Shown here: positions 26,564-40,671 of the stretch, in pieces
Layout: each line of letters opens with the position of its first letter
How positions within the stretch are numbered: the stretch's first letter is position 1
Translations under genes and position numbers: made by a program
Source: Albula goreensis
Lineage: Eukaryota; Chordata; Actinopteri; Albuliformes; Albulidae
Assembly: GCA_022829145.1 (NCBI GenBank)
Contig: CM040741.1
Location: forward strand, 63,582,547 to 63,646,546
Direction of reading: 5' to 3'
DNA length: 64,000 nt
Notes under the pieces: model-generated
What the model was told of the DNA's origin: nothing
Database searches by the model: none
The model's input: only the letters and a program-made list of their open reading frames with translations

Positions 26564-27314
26564 CTTTGTGTTGGCACACAAAGCACTGACCAGTAGGGGT
26601 TGCTGCAGAGTGATGAGAAACAGATATACCAATCAGCCAAATCCCACACTTCCTGGTTAAAGCCTGGTTCAGAGCTGGGAACAGTCTGGACTCAACAATG
26701 AGGCCCATCTACACAGTGGAACACCTCCTTAACTGGATGATACCAAACCATGGGTAGCAGTGCTTTAACAGGATCATACTCAACCACAGCGCCCATCCAC
26801 ACACTGTAATGGTGCCTTAACAGGATGACCCACTTAGCAGCCCTAACACTTCCTATGCATTTTTGATATATAACTTTCTGTGCCAAATTTGCTAACTGTG
26901 ATCATTCAGATAGGCCAAGTTGGTCATAAAAGGTATAACATTTCATTGCGACACGATTTTGTTCATTCAAAATGCAAGGTGAAAAGAAAATTATCCCATT
27001 ACATCAATGAGGACATACCCGTGATATGGAAAGCTATGCTGATTCCCTTCTCTCCATGGAGATACAGCTGTCTCGTGATACATGTCCTTCAGATTGGGTT
27101 TCTGGTTTTTCCAAATGTCCACATTAAAGTGACACACAGATAGTGAGGGAAACTGAAATGTCAGGTAGTGTGTATGAAACTGACGAATGGTGCAGACACA
27201 ATCCCATCCTGTCTGGCTTTGGTGAGCTGTGAACGTCAGAATCCTGGTCCCACTTACTGTATTTACCATCAGCATGTGTGTGAGAGACAGCAGGAGAGTG
27301 TGTGAGTGATAGGG
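26564..27314. other. Gene-free DNA
   Basis: No gene is supported. The words ACAGTGGAACACCTCCTTAA and ACTGTAATGGTGCCTTAACA near 26,710-26,830 with repeated CAGGATGA/CTGGATGA words suggest a short decayed tandem duplication of about 60 bp. Confidence 0.4.
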
Positions 27315-27329
27315 AGTGTGTGTGTGTGT

Positions 27330-27406
<77 letters not shown>
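27315..27406. repeat. (GT)46 microsatellite
   Basis: GT dinucleotides over about 92 bp with one GG junction at 27,330-27,331. Confidence 0.95.
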
Positions 27407-27409
<3 letters not shown>

Positions 27410-27539
27410 TGAGGAGAGACAAGTGCAAACCGGGGCTGAGTCATTATTTTGAAGCATTAAGGCATTAAGACAAGCTGTGCCAGTCAGTGCACTTCACCAA
27501 AACAGAAGTGGGAGGTGAAACTAACCAGAGCCTCTTACC

Positions 27540-27615
27540 AACCCCCCGGCCCCCACCTCAGCAACACCCCCCCCAATTCCAAACTCCACCCCCCACCCCT
27601 CCCCACCCCCAACAC
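27540..27615. repeat. C-rich low-complexity tract
   Basis: Repeated CCCC and CCACCCC words. The opposite strand has G-quadruplex potential. Confidence 0.8.
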
Positions 27616-27914
27616 ACGCTTCAGTGTCGGACTCATGAGCTCAATTACCCATCGCTCCTGACGTCTGAAGCAGGGTGTCTTAAGAGTTAAGACGGAATGC
27701 CTCGATCTGACACACGTCTCCCACCTCTACAGGATTCACCTCTCCCTCCATCACAGAATGAATTCCATCTCATTACTGCATATTTCATGACCCCGCCCAT
27801 GTGCAATGAATTCTGTGCACTGTGCTCATAAAACCACAGGCTCAATGTAACTCAATGTAAAAAGGGGAAAGTTAATCTCCAAATTAACTGACTGCAACTG
27901 TCACCAAAATTTAT

Positions 27915-27949
27915 GATATATATATACATATATGTATGTATATATATAA
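27915..27949. repeat. TA-rich near-palindrome
   Basis: ATATATATATACATATATGT continues as a near-mirror TA/CA/TG pattern that is largely self-complementary around a CATATATG centre. Confidence 0.8.
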
Positions 27950-28189
27950 TCCTGTGGAATATATAGGTTAACAAGATTGTTATCTTTGTAATTGCACGGT
28001 GTTCTTCACAATCATTATTGTTGGAATCAAACCAGGGGGATATATCATTTTTCATCTATCTGTTGGCACCCCTACGCACTTAACGTGATGAGGGTGAGCA
28101 GCTGTATCTGGCTGCACAGAGAGCTGCTTTTGTTGGGACTAGCTCCTCTCGTCTTTCACCAGGTCCTTATTTTAAAATCTCAACAAGGC

Positions 28190-28340
28190 CTCGATGAAAT
28201 ATTCATTGTGCTTCGCGAGACTTGAAGACGCGGGGCCTGCGACTGCGCCGAAATCAAAGCACGCGAGTGCGGCTTCGATAAGCAGCTAGCATGCGCTGGA
28301 GATGCGTCGCTTGATACTGCCAGATGCCATCGTTAGCATG
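28190..28340. promoter_or_regulatory. Candidate CpG-rich regulatory island
   Basis: A short CpG-dense block (GAAGACGCGGGGCCTGCGAC near 28,224; GCACGCGAGTGCGGC near 28,259) stands in AT-rich DNA, with no ORF or repeat. It could be a conserved non-coding element; the sequence alone does not decide. Confidence 0.25.
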
Positions 28341-28854
28341 ATTTATTTAGTATTTTTAGGGCCATGCAGGGGCAATTGTCTTGAGTGGCATACCATGTTG
28401 TTCTTAAGAGCTTTGCATCTGAAGCACAAAAAGAATCAAGGCTAGGTTGTAGGCCTAACTCACATGAGAGCCCACACCTTTCCCACCAAAACTTAAAAAC
28501 AGCTTTGACCGATACGGTGTGCAAACACAGGAGGTTCAGGACCAAAGCCAAAGTCCCCCAGGTTAAATAAAAGAGGGGTGGGGAGGTATAGGACGAAGGG
28601 GGGTCGGGGGTGGAGAAGTGGACTCTGAGAGTATGCAGCAAGACGATGCACTGTTGCACCTTGTTTGCCGTCTCGATAAGAGAACGGGGCTTTGTTTTTG
28701 AGATGCATGCCTTTTTCTTTTCTTTTTTCTCTTTTGAAATCCTCCCTCTGGCACTGGGCTGGGGTGGAGAAACCGCAGAGGCAGACAAGACGAGGCCTGT
28801 GTTTGCGACTGACAAAAGGACAGGACAACAATGCTGATTCAGCACTGCCTCCTA

Positions 28855-28965
28855 CCTGTTCTCTTTCTCTCCCTGTCTCTCGCTCACTCCCTCTCTATCT
28901 CTCCTTCCATCTCTCTTTCCCTCTCTGTCAATCTCTCGCCTTTTCTCTCTTTATATCTCTCTGGC
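28855..28965. repeat. Polypyrimidine (CT-rich) tract
   Basis: About 110 bases that are almost all C or T, dominated by CTCTCT and CCCTCT words, with triplex (H-DNA) potential. It is not preceded by a branch-point/AG arrangement that would make it a splice acceptor. Confidence 0.85.
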
Positions 28966-31240
28966 AAAACACATCAAAATGTGGTTGTCTAGATAAGCTT
29001 CAATTGTACCAACAGATCTCTTTGTTTAGCTTATCAAAAGATGTACCTGTTCATTATCAACCCAAATGGGAATTGAATATACTACCACAGACTGCAGTGT
29101 GTAATTAATGTAATTATAAATAGATCTCCCTGCAATGTTTCTGATATAGTGCAAAATGTAGAAATCCATTTCTCAGTCTCAGTTTTTTGCCTTCATATTT
29201 TAAAGTGTTGTGACAAACAACATGTTTTTATACTATGTCCAACATTTTCAGTGTGATACATTTTCTTAGAGGAAAACAGGAACAGTCCTAAAAAAATCAA
29301 AGCTATCACAAGTAAAATGCACTGCCCATTTCATATTCCCTCCACCGAAGAATAAGACAGGTGAGACACCTTACATTGCTTCAGTGAATATCCAACTTAA
29401 AAATACATGTAAATGCATTTGATAAAATGTATGTATGTAATTATTTCCATGTGATACTGTCCAACACTTTCTATGTCACTGCATGGCCCTTTTGGCAGGT
29501 CACAGTTGCTCACATCTCAAATGACTATTGGCCAGATTTACCAATGCCCTCTACATTGCTACATTGAATGCTCATGCAGTTTCAGTACAATGATTTGTGA
29601 TCTGGAACCAATGGACCAGCTTAACCAATCACGCTCTCACTTAATGATTTTGCACATTCTAAATCATTTGTTTAGTGAATCAGGCCATATATTCACTGTT
29701 TGTGAGTTTTGGTTAAGATCAAAACAAGAGTGTTTTATGGACACAGGTACGTTCAGGGCAATGGGACTGTGGGTGGGGGGTGTACTTTGTCTGTTTGCAT
29801 AATGGGGAAACCCATGGGGTTTTTTTCACTAACTGTGTTGATCAACAACAGGTACTGTTTTCATTTTAATAACCAGCTGCCTGCTGTTAAGATCACATCC
29901 TTGGGACAAAGAAGACATCAGAGTTTAGGAAATTTGACTCTGGAGAGGTGAGATTGTGGGGGATAGTGTGGGTGGGTGGAAAAGAAAAAGTCAGTTAAAG
30001 CATTCTTCCTGTATTGTTCTGCTGTGAAGAGAAGTCTTTGTAGTTTTTCTTGGCAGCCGCTGGGTTCAGAGGTGTTATTTTAGCTGCAGATTTACCCCCG
30101 TGTCCCCCTTTCCTCTCATCAGAGATGGGTGGGATTTTTTCCGTATTTCCATCCCTGGAACAATTCATCCTTATACGTTTGACCAAGAGAGAACAACAAC
30201 AGCAACCATTTTCTTTGGTGGGGCTCCACATTGAGGAAGAACATTAAGTAATGATCTTCTTAATTGCTACCACAGGACTAATATAGGGCTCTTTTAAGTG
30301 TTGCTCACCCTTTTCCTCTCCAAGCCAAACCATTTCCTGTCCAAGCCAAATGACCAAAACTGAGGCAATGCAACTGTTAAGGAACAACATGCACAAGTGT
30401 GAGACAGGAAGTCAAACATTAAATTTACACATGGTATATGAAAACAGGCATGTAAATAGGACACATGTCCCTTTTGAGGGCCCTCAGGTACTCATGTATG
30501 CCATTTATGTCAAATTGTTTTAGAAGCCTATTGATGCATTACTCAACACAGGTGAAACATATGTTTATGGGAAGGATTCATGATAGTTTTGTGCCCACTA
30601 AAGGCCAAAATTCTCAGGTTTTATGTGATCTAGACCTCATTGGTGAGAGCATAATGTGAATGAAACTGCAAATAACACAGTTGCCATGGTCCCCATCTCT
30701 CAAACGTAAGGTTTGTATCATTGTACAGTTTTGGTCTTGAGCAGCTCATTTTATGTATTTCTCTGGTGTGTGGCAACCAGATAGTAAATGGCCGTAGACA
30801 GGGAGAAAACCAGAAAACTGAGTAGATGATTTTGTGAATTTTCAATTTATTCCCCATTGTAGGTTCATTGACACTTCATTTATCCCTAGCTACAAATATA
30901 ATATTTATTATAAAGAAAATACTGTCTTTCAACCCCTTCTCCCATAGTACAGCAGCTACATTAGGATGGACCACCTGGTCTACCTGGTCTGGATGGATAG
31001 CTAATTCAGTAGAGGGAATGTGAACAAGTAGTAAGCCCAGATAGCTAACATTAGTCCAGTTACCCAGCTTAGCTAACATTACCCTGGCTCCCCTTTGTCC
31101 TACATGATAGCCATAGCTGAGATTATTCTCAGACATCCTAAGACATATGTCATCCGTGGACTGGACTACAGTTAGTTGTAGACGCTGCATTATCCTTAAA
31201 TGAGGGTACTTCCCTAGCGGTCTGCAGACAGAGAGAGGAT
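28966..31240. other. Gene-free DNA
   Basis: No coding region is supported. Near 30,975-31,085 are short direct repeats (CTACCTGGTCTACCTGGTCT in reverse form and two TAGCTAACATTA words). The rest looks unique. Confidence 0.45.
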
Positions 31241-31314
31241 GTGAGGGACACAGAGAGGAAGCTTGTCGACTCTAATTTATTTAAATGGCCGTACCCCTCC
31301 GTGTTCCTCTGTAG

Positions 31315-31393
31315 ATTCCTAACGCAACAGATGGCGCTTGCAGACCGATTCCCAGACTGTCCGCAGACCGTGGCCACAGAATCAATGAGCTGG
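31315..31393 (+). other. Exon-like interval of unknown identity
   Basis: A 79-bp interval is preceded by a pyrimidine-rich acceptor-like CCGTGTTCCTCTGTAG and followed by the consensus donor CTGG|GTGAGTAAGG. Two of three + frames are open through it. A second acceptor-like TTTCTCTGTTTTGCAG lies at 31,544-31,559. The peptide in either frame is not recognised. It could be an exon of an upstream non-coding RNA, an unknown gene, or chance splice-like sequence in a conserved element. Confidence 0.2.
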
Positions 31394-31746
31394 GTGAGTA
31401 AGGGGAGCCAGAAGTCGCTCGGCACACATCCTGCCCTCCGCGGGGGAAGGGGTTTTCGCCCAGAGGGGAACGCCAGACCCCGACAACTCATGAACTGGCA
31501 GATGATTCTTTTCGGCTTCCTGGAATTACAATCGTCGCAGTATTTCTCTGTTTTGCAGATGTCCATATTCAAATCAAAACAGGCTACCCAGATTATTCAC
31601 AGATCAGCCATTTGCATTGATCAGTTTTAAAGGTGCATTAATGTGTTAAGTATTTTATGGTGAATCACTGTCTAATCAGGGTAACAGTGGAATGGTTTGG
31701 GAGCCCTGATGCCCTGACGTGACACTGGCACTGTTCTCTTGAGCTG

Positions 31747-31864
31747 GGTACCTCACCTGAATTGCTTCAAGTAAACATCCAGCTGTATAAAGGCATAATG
31801 TTTAAAATGTTAATTGTGTAAATTGCGGCAACATGAGAGAATCCGCCAAATGCCTGAAATGTCC
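31747..31864 (+). mobile_element. tRNA-derived SINE relic, 3' part
   Basis: ACCTCACCTGAATTGCTTCA, then ATCCAGCTGTATAAAGGCAT, then a decayed GTGTAAATTGCGGC...CCGCCAAATGCCTG tail follow the order of the body and tail of a fish SINE family (TTAACCTGCATTGCTTCA, ATCCAGCTGTATAAATGGAT, TGTAAGTCGC...CTGCTAAATGCC as I recall it). The head is missing. Confidence 0.65.
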
Positions 31865-33499
31865 TGTACATTAAAAATGCTCACTTATTTCCCAAAAAAA
31901 CATTGCTCCAAGCTATCACCACCCTTTTTTTTTTGCTTTCTGCTGACAAGACATTTCTAATTTTTTTCTCCTTTTTTTGGCCAGCGCCATTTGGCTCCAG
32001 TGGTTGGCATGTATAAAGAAGGTATTGTTTGTGGAGTGAGGCTGTAGGCACTGTCTGCCATCATGCTGACCTTTGACCCCGGGGGGAGAGCTGAAACAGG
32101 AAGCAACTGTCCGGAAAGCTCTCCACATCACAAAAGCAAGCTGAGCCTCGCTGAAAGAAAGCGATTGATTATGGAGTATGGATCGCTTTTGCCTATGATT
32201 GTGCCTTTTGTGAGGATGTCCAGAGACATCTGTTTATTTGTGTGTTTGCTTTTGGTCAAGGGTTTATTGTCAATTGTTTGGATGTTCTCATGATATAAGA
32301 GATGGAATTCATAAATATTAATCTCAACATATAGGATGCATTTTTGTTCTTGCCTTTGCACACAAAAAACACAAAACATGTCACATCATTAAAAGACTAA
32401 TAAAGACTTAAAAAAAGCTTAACCTGCTCTACAGCTGCAATAATTCCAGGTAAAGTTTTAAACTGGATCGCCTTTTTCTTGAATCAATATATTTGATGTG
32501 TGTTTGATACATTCATCCCTTGAAGTAAATTGATCAGCGACTTGTTCTGTAAATACATCTATACAATCTAATTTTAATCAACATACAGATCTATAAAATT
32601 TAATTCCAATCTCCAATAAAATGACTGAGGATTTTGGGTGTGGACCAAGGGGGTGAGCCCACAGCACAACGCATGCATGAAAAATCAGACATTGTTTATT
32701 TGGAGTTTTGCTAAAAAAACAAAAAAAAAACAAAAAGAGAGAAATTAATAAACAAATAAAAATGGAAGAAAAACAGACGGGAGAATATCCACTTCCATGT
32801 TGAAAGTTGAGGCAGGAAACGCCTTGGTGGAAAGATTCCATTGTTCCCATTGAATGAAAGGAAAAGTCTGACCAGGAACGCCGTGATCTCAATCTCCCTG
32901 CAGATTAAATGGAGTTATTGTGCTCATGCAGAGCGGACTGGAGAGGCACCTTGATGAGTCCCCTGCCTGCGTTTGATTTCAGAAGGGAAGAGAGACGGAC
33001 ACAGACATGCAACCAGTGTCTCTGGAGGAAATATTGCTCACAACGTGATCAGTGATAATGAAAACAGAAAAGGTTTTTTTTACTGCTGGCATTCTCTTCT
33101 GAAATACTATTGGTGTTCATTTTTTAGCAGTTTGGCTGTCACCATGGCCTGAGCATCACCTTACATTTTTTTGTCATCACGATCTGTTCATCCTGTAATT
33201 GTGAATTATTGTGACCCCCCCCTCCCCATTTTGCCATTTCTTGATCTCAAATGGGATGTTTTTAAATGGAGTCACCTGTGCTTTGAACTGTCCAATGACG
33301 TTGGTGTTAGCTTCCTCCCTTCTCCCTTGTTGACAAGGCTACTACAGAACATACAAGGATACTTAAGTCCCTTGAGGAAACATACACGTTTATGGTGATC
33401 TGCTCACAGAGCCTGTGTTGATTCAGACTATTGTTTCCTGTACAGCCGTTTGCGCTGTGTCTACGCCTACAGCTGACAATAAGGAAGTCTTTTGAACCA
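31865..33499. other. Gene-free DNA
   Basis: No coding region is supported. T- and A-runs are present at about 31,925-31,934 and 32,715-32,730. Confidence 0.5.
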
Positions 33500-35070
<1,571 letters not shown>

Positions 35071-35234
35071 TCTGTAAAAGAACAATTTTGTGAGTTAATT
35101 TTCATGGTTGCTGAACTCAACAAAATGTTGTTGAAGGTAAAAATGAACAGTCACATTTTAATAGTGACACAAAGTTAGGGCTAATTGTTGATTGAATCTT
35201 GGCCACAGTGAACGAACTCATTATCTGTTCCTCA
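35071..35234 (+). repeat. Dispersed repeat A, copy 2
   Basis: Diverged copy of the block at 11,826-11,974, same orientation, with the same order of short conserved words ending in ATTGATTGAATCTTGGCC-type sequence. No coding capacity or terminal repeats were recognised. Confidence 0.6.
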
Positions 35235-37523
35235 GAGACTTTTCTTTTGATGGGTTTTTTGGCCTTTAATGACTAACATGTTATGTTGAAAATGTGACTC
35301 CTAGTAATTCTTTTGTCACCAGTGATTCACCTGCATATCTGTTTGCTGATCTTTTTGGGGGAAAATTTTCCACCACATTGCTTCATACATCATCTTAAGA
35401 CTGGACTCGCTGCTCTGGTATGATACGAAGAGAATTTGAAAGGTGAACAATCCATTACCAAGTCTGGACTTGAGAACTGTAGGAATATACCTGCTGGGCT
35501 GACGGCAGGCTATAGTTTCTGCTGTTCCTGCACCTGGTTCTTGTGAACTGGCAATGAAACATGTGTCCATCCCACCCCTTTCCTCCAACTAGCACACTCA
35601 AAAGCTCGGAGGGAGGCACCAGCAATAGCAAAACTTTCTATTGCATCTTCTCGTGGCATACACTCCTTTCCGCACATTGTCAAGAGATGTGTAACGGTAT
35701 GATTTCATTTAGCAAATAGACTAAACTTTGAGGTGTTTACTGTTTCCAAAATTCGGTCCAGCAAATGAGACCGAGCCAACTCAGAGAGCGAAAGACTTTG
35801 CTGTGCGAGGAGCAGACGTTCACTTTGGCTCTAGATCATGTATTTTTTAAGAGTCTGGATGGCAAAGAAAGCTGGTCATTTGTCAGGTGGAAATCTATCA
35901 AAACCTTTCACACGTGAAGCTTATTCACTGTCCAACAAGTCCCCAAAAAGAAAAGTATATATACATTGATAGAGAATAACACTGCCATTTAGCAGTATTG
36001 GAGTACAGAAGACAATACAAGATGTCAATATATTTATTTCAGATAGCTTTTGCATATTACTGAAAGAATTAATCATAAAATACATCCAATTTTATAATTT
36101 AGCATATGAATCAAATAAAAGCAGCAAAACTATGCCACATATAATTTGAAAATGTTGTGAAAAAATATATTGTACATTATTTTTCATGGCTTGCTAGCAA
36201 ACAGTGCACAAGAAGTATCCATAAAGAGGTCAAAATAAGCTGGCTGAGTAAACCTTTTTGATTGCACTGTACTGTAGGACTTCCATTTACCCTCTGTAGC
36301 AAGGCCAATGTGTATAAAAGCATATAAACTGACCTAATTTATGTGTTCATCTGTAGTGTAAATCACCCACAGCTATCTATGTCGTTCCAGAGAACTAAGT
36401 GGTTTATGTATACAAAGTCATAAAAAAAACACAGCAGAGTTCAGCTAAATTAAATACCACATATTAGATCATAAGATTACTACTATTTTCACAACTTTCA
36501 TATTTTTGCTCTCATTTTTCTCAACATGTATCAACACAGCCAGTAATCATAGATGTCAGCAGCATGAAGTGGTTGAGTGAATCTCGATGATAGGCTTGTC
36601 ACTATCGTTTACGCATAACCTCATTACTTATGCATTTAATCTCAGTTTTATCACAATCTTTCACTACTGAAATTGTTATTCTTAGACTACAGACTAGGAC
36701 AGCGGGCCTGAATTTTGGTCATTGGACCGCTTGTGTGTGCTGGTTTTTGTTCAAGGTAATCTCTTGATCAATTAAGTTTGTTGAAAGTTTTTTGCAATGA
36801 TTTTGTCTGTCACCTCACAGTGGGACAGAAGTGTAGAATAAAAGTCTATGGTGCACAGAACATAAGCAACAGCTGTCATTTAGATGGCACAGGTGTCTAA
36901 TTTCATTCCATATAATGTGTTATGCTAACAAAAATGAGTAATTTAGCAAATTATGGAGCTAAGTATTTACTCAAGAGCAGAAGCTGAAAAGAGAATCAGC
37001 ATATGCATGGCAGTGAGTTTTCACTCTGTAAGGGCCTGGTATCTGATACAGGTGAATGGTCTCTCTTATGTTAAAGAGACAGAGATGTTTTTGTTTGACC
37101 ATGCTGCTCCGTTGCTGAATCAGACATTCAGTACCCACACTTTAATGTATATGGCTTTCATCAGAGGAACGCTGACAGGATAAAGAGGGCTGTTCTCATT
37201 GTTTTTGAATATCTTTCCCAAAAGGTCAGGAAGAAAACACTCAGTCTTTCGCAGGCGCAGACATATGAATCCTCTTGAACTCTCAGGAATCTGCAGCTTC
37301 CTGTGGAATGGTGCAGACTGCACAATGTATTGTCCTACACTGTAGCTCTATTGTACAGACCACTGTTCTGTGGGTTAGGCCATCTTTCTTTTTGTGACAC
37401 CTGTATTTTATCTTTGCAAATTTCTTAACTTGTATATTATCTTTGTTTATTATGAGAGTTGACTTGTATTGTTACTGTCTTTATATTTGATATTACTGCT
37501 ATTTATGGGAAAATTCTTTGCTT

Positions 37524-37552
37524 TATATATATATATATATACATATATATAC
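37524..37552. repeat. (TA)n microsatellite
   Basis: TA dinucleotides with one CA interruption near 37,541. Confidence 0.9.
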
Positions 37553-38070
37553 ACACAGTACTGAAAGACATTCTGCAGATTGACCCATGCATCTATATGC
37601 AGAATAGCAACATATAAATATATGTTGAATATGTGAGTATGCGAGAATGTGTTGTCCTTTGTATAAAACAAATAGTAATAGTGAACAGTATTTGTTTAGA
37701 TTTTTTTTTAAATTGAACTTCCCCCTCAGTGACAAGCAGTAAGCTAGGGTGTTATCTGCGTGGAGGGTGTGCTGTTCACATGGAAACTGGCTCCATCCAT
37801 GATTAAAGACCTCCTGTGCTGTTGCTCCTCATATACTGGGTCTTAAGGAGTCCTCCACTTTAGCTGAATGTCTGGGTCACTGCAGCAGTCAGTTCTGTGG
37901 AAGAGTTCTGCGCTGCTTCATGAGTACCATTCGCATGTTTCTTTTCAAAATCATATTTTTGCAGTCAGATTCACATATGGCCAGTTTAACATCCATTAGG
38001 TCCGGCTGGAGTTGAGATAACTATAGTCATGAGGTCATGTTCATAACCTCTATACACGCATACACAAATA

Positions 38071-38095
38071 ACACACACACACACACACACACACA
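38071..38095. repeat. (AC)12 microsatellite
   Basis: Uninterrupted AC dinucleotides. Confidence 0.93.
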
Positions 38096-38234
38096 TGCAT
38101 AATGTATTTAATATTAACTAGGCTTTGTGGGAAAGAACAGACCTTTCAACTCTTCATACTTAGAAAAAAAAAACATTTTTCAAGGATCAGACACAAAATA
38201 GAAACTGACAGTAACCATAACTAACATAAACTCC

Positions 38235-38580
38235 AAAAGAAAATTCTTTGGTGGAAGACTAACAGCCCATTCATTACAACTGTAACTATGATAAAATGGA
38301 CTAATTAGAGTTACATTTTTCATCTTTTTATTTTCAGTGGCAAGATACTATCTCTACAAAACTTCACCTTGTCTTGAACAGTTATTGCAATGTAATCAGA
38401 GATGTCTGACTTCAGAAATAAAATGGTGTTATGTTGGTTTTATGATTCAGACATGAGAGACACAACAATGTTTCAGCACGAAAGTCAGGACAGTAGCTGT
38501 TCATTAGTGGACAGATAAGACTTTTTTTGATATAGTGTGAGTGAAATCAAACAGAAAGCCCATCCTTTTCAGTCCACGGT
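38235..38580 (+). repeat. Diverged duplicate C, copy 1
   Basis: Aligns in order and orientation with 40,672-41,040. Landmarks are CAGCCCATTCATT; GTTACATTTTTCATCTTTTT; TTATTGCAATGTAATCAGAG followed by ATGTCTGACTTCAG; AATAAAATGGTGTTATGTTG; AGCTGTTCATTAGTGG; and GCCCATCCTTTTCAGTCCACGG-like end. Identity is moderate with small indels. It is either a local duplication or two copies of an unrecognised dispersed element. Confidence 0.8.
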
Positions 38581-39042
38581 GAAGCCAGCCAAAACCCATT
38601 GATGTGTTTGAGATACAAACTCTCTCGGAGTGTTATGTATTCTTACTGTACAAGCTTTTGTTCCAGTTTTCATTGCATTTGATCCCTTTGACTTGCAGGA
38701 AAAACATGCCAATGGATAAACTGGATAAAAAAGGAAGTCACCCTCGTGACCTTTGACCTACAGAAACCCCCCCTCCCAAAGGGAAGTGAAAGTGCTGGAG
38801 ACAGTAACACGATATGGTATCTGACCGCCATAAACCAGAATTCCAGATTGGAAATAGGTCCGCCTGTCGCAAAAACAACCTTCATTCAAATAGTTGCCCC
38901 ATTAACTCTAACCCCCGCAAGCTCCTCCCAACTCCCACGGCTTCCCAGAACCTATTACATCACAAGGCAAAAGGCAGCGCCATATTGCTATGAGAATTCT
39001 TTTTATCACGTGATGAAAGCGAAACATTATCTGAGTAACTGA

Positions 39043-39150
39043 GTCATAGCGTAGCGCCGAGTGTTTAAACGCTGCCAGGGTTCCGGGATGGAACCCGAGA
39101 CCCAGCGACTCCGACCCCTACACCAGAGAGGACCCAAAAAGGTGTCCCAC
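39043..39150 (-). mobile_element. Possible tRNA-derived SINE head, minus strand
   Basis: Read on the minus strand, GGTGTAGGGGTCGGAGTCGC then TGGGTCTCGGGTTCCATCCC resembles a tRNA-like head with B-box GGTTCCATCCC (consensus GGTTCRANNCC). The + strand shows the same as a hairpin GGGTTCC-GGGAT-GGAACCC at 39,079-39,097. No 3' tail was found. A conserved element with a chance palindrome is the alternative. Confidence 0.35.
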
Positions 39151-39304
39151 CCTGCTACTACTAACCATGGTTTAATTATCTGATCCGAGAGCTCACAGGA
39201 CTGGCATGGGATTTTATATCACACAGACGGCTAAAAATATCCAATGAAACATGATAATCTGATCCCACTGCCATGTAAAGTGTCCCTGTCTCCATAGGGC
39301 TTAG

Positions 39305-39411
39305 TCCCGGCCGTATATAGAGGAAGGCGGCCAGGGGGCTTTTTGGCAGCGGAAGTCGGGAGATCTTCTCTGAACGCAGCGCAGAGAGGTGGAGCGGTGA
39401 AGGTGAGCTGG
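39305..39411 (+). promoter_or_regulatory. Candidate TATA-type promoter with first-exon-like segment
   Basis: GTATATAG at 39,313-39,320 lies in CpG-richer DNA (GTCCCGGCCGTATATAGAGG). About 80-90 bp further on are two donor-like sites in a row, GAAG|GTGAGC at 39,403 and CTGG|GTAAGA at 39,412. That is the layout of a short non-coding first exon on the map3k1 strand, 8.6 kb before the known start codon. The assignment is speculative. Confidence 0.2.
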
Positions 39412-40671
39412 GTAAGAGTACAGAATGATCCTCAGGGCCACCAGTTATTCAGTGTTCTCACATGCTTTGCCATGTTCCCATCCTCAGACCGAGTCCAGTG
39501 CTTATCTGAGCTGTGGATTTTCTGGTCGGCACCTACAGGAAAAGACTGAAAGCCACGCTGAACTGGCACAAGATGCTGGGAGGCTGAAACCGGAGAAACA
39601 AGCCGACAGCAGAAGCAGTCACTAATCCCACTGCCTTATTGTGATCTTATAACATTATTTCTAACATTCTTTCTAATGCTGTTTTCACTAATGCACTATG
39701 ATTAGTTTGAGCATTTTTTTTCATCAGTGTTTTATATTGGCAGTGTGAACAGTCCAAACTCATGGTGCGCTCATAAAAAGTCTGTATTTTACTGGATAAT
39801 TGGTGAGCCAGTAATTGGGGTGAAAACAGTGATAGGGAAAAAAAGTCATTTTAGACTTTTATTTTGGAATGTAACAATCACAGCATTACTTATCTATTAT
39901 CACTACTTGTGTGAAACTAAATACTCTGTGCTTCTGTAACTGTAGAGCATTGAGTTTGGACCATTGAAATACACCCTATGACATTAAAGACCTGTAGGTT
40001 CTTCAGCGTAAGGTTGATAGCGCAAAGAGCAGATTTCTAACAGGAAGTGAGTCACGCCATGCACCTCCTTACAGAAGGGGTCATTTAGGTGCACACTCCG
40101 CCCCCCTGTAGTAGGTGAGTTATTAAACACATTCCCCCTCATGTGTTTCTCAGGTATTGGTTTCAGGGAAAACATTTTTTTTCTGGCAAAAAAAGAGGAA
40201 AGGATAACATAGAGGTCAGTTTTGGGTGAAGTTGCAAAATGTTTGTTTTACTGTTAATACACTTTCTGTCAGCCTCAAAAATAACTGGAAAATCATGGAT
40301 ACATGTGCTTGTGTTTTCACGACACATCCAGTATTTATGTGGACTGGTGATCACTATACTTTGTTAACTATGCCTTTACCATCTTTCAGCCATTTTCATG
40401 TGTAACTAGCAAGCAGTTTGTGACCAAAATAATCTTCCAGTAACATTGTCACAAACAGCTGAGTCTTCAGTGTCCTTCAACTGACTTTGAGGACAGTATC
40501 ACTGAACTTTCGAGGAAATTTCTTACAGTACAGTGAGAAAATCATTTTTGGCCGTCTGCCTCTATCTGCCAAGGGGAAGTGGCAGGGACATTAAACTGAA
40601 GAAAATGTAAAACCCCAGAGGGTACTGGCTTCACATCACACCATGACAATTTTAAAAAAGGGGGTGTTTGG

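Larger units (their letters stand above)
35235..38229. other. Gene-free AT-rich DNA
   Basis: No coding region is supported. It holds a TA array at 37,524-37,552 and an (AC)n array at 38,071-38,095. A possible hAT-like MITE relic lies at about 36,698-36,930 (CAGCGGGCCTGAATTTTGGT and TGCTGGTTTTTGTTCAAGGT, words common in fish MITEs), without a recognised right end. Confidence 0.45.

Noticed and set aside
28333-28845. 170-codon ORF on the minus strand
   Set aside because: No known motif, overlapping ORFs in other frames, and it covers a purine/pyrimidine-biased region.
39079-39097. Hairpin GGGTTCC-GGGAT-GGAACCC considered as a terminator or tRNA arm
   Set aside because: A bacterial-type terminator makes no sense here, and no complete tRNA cloverleaf can be built; a SINE head on the minus strand is the better reading.
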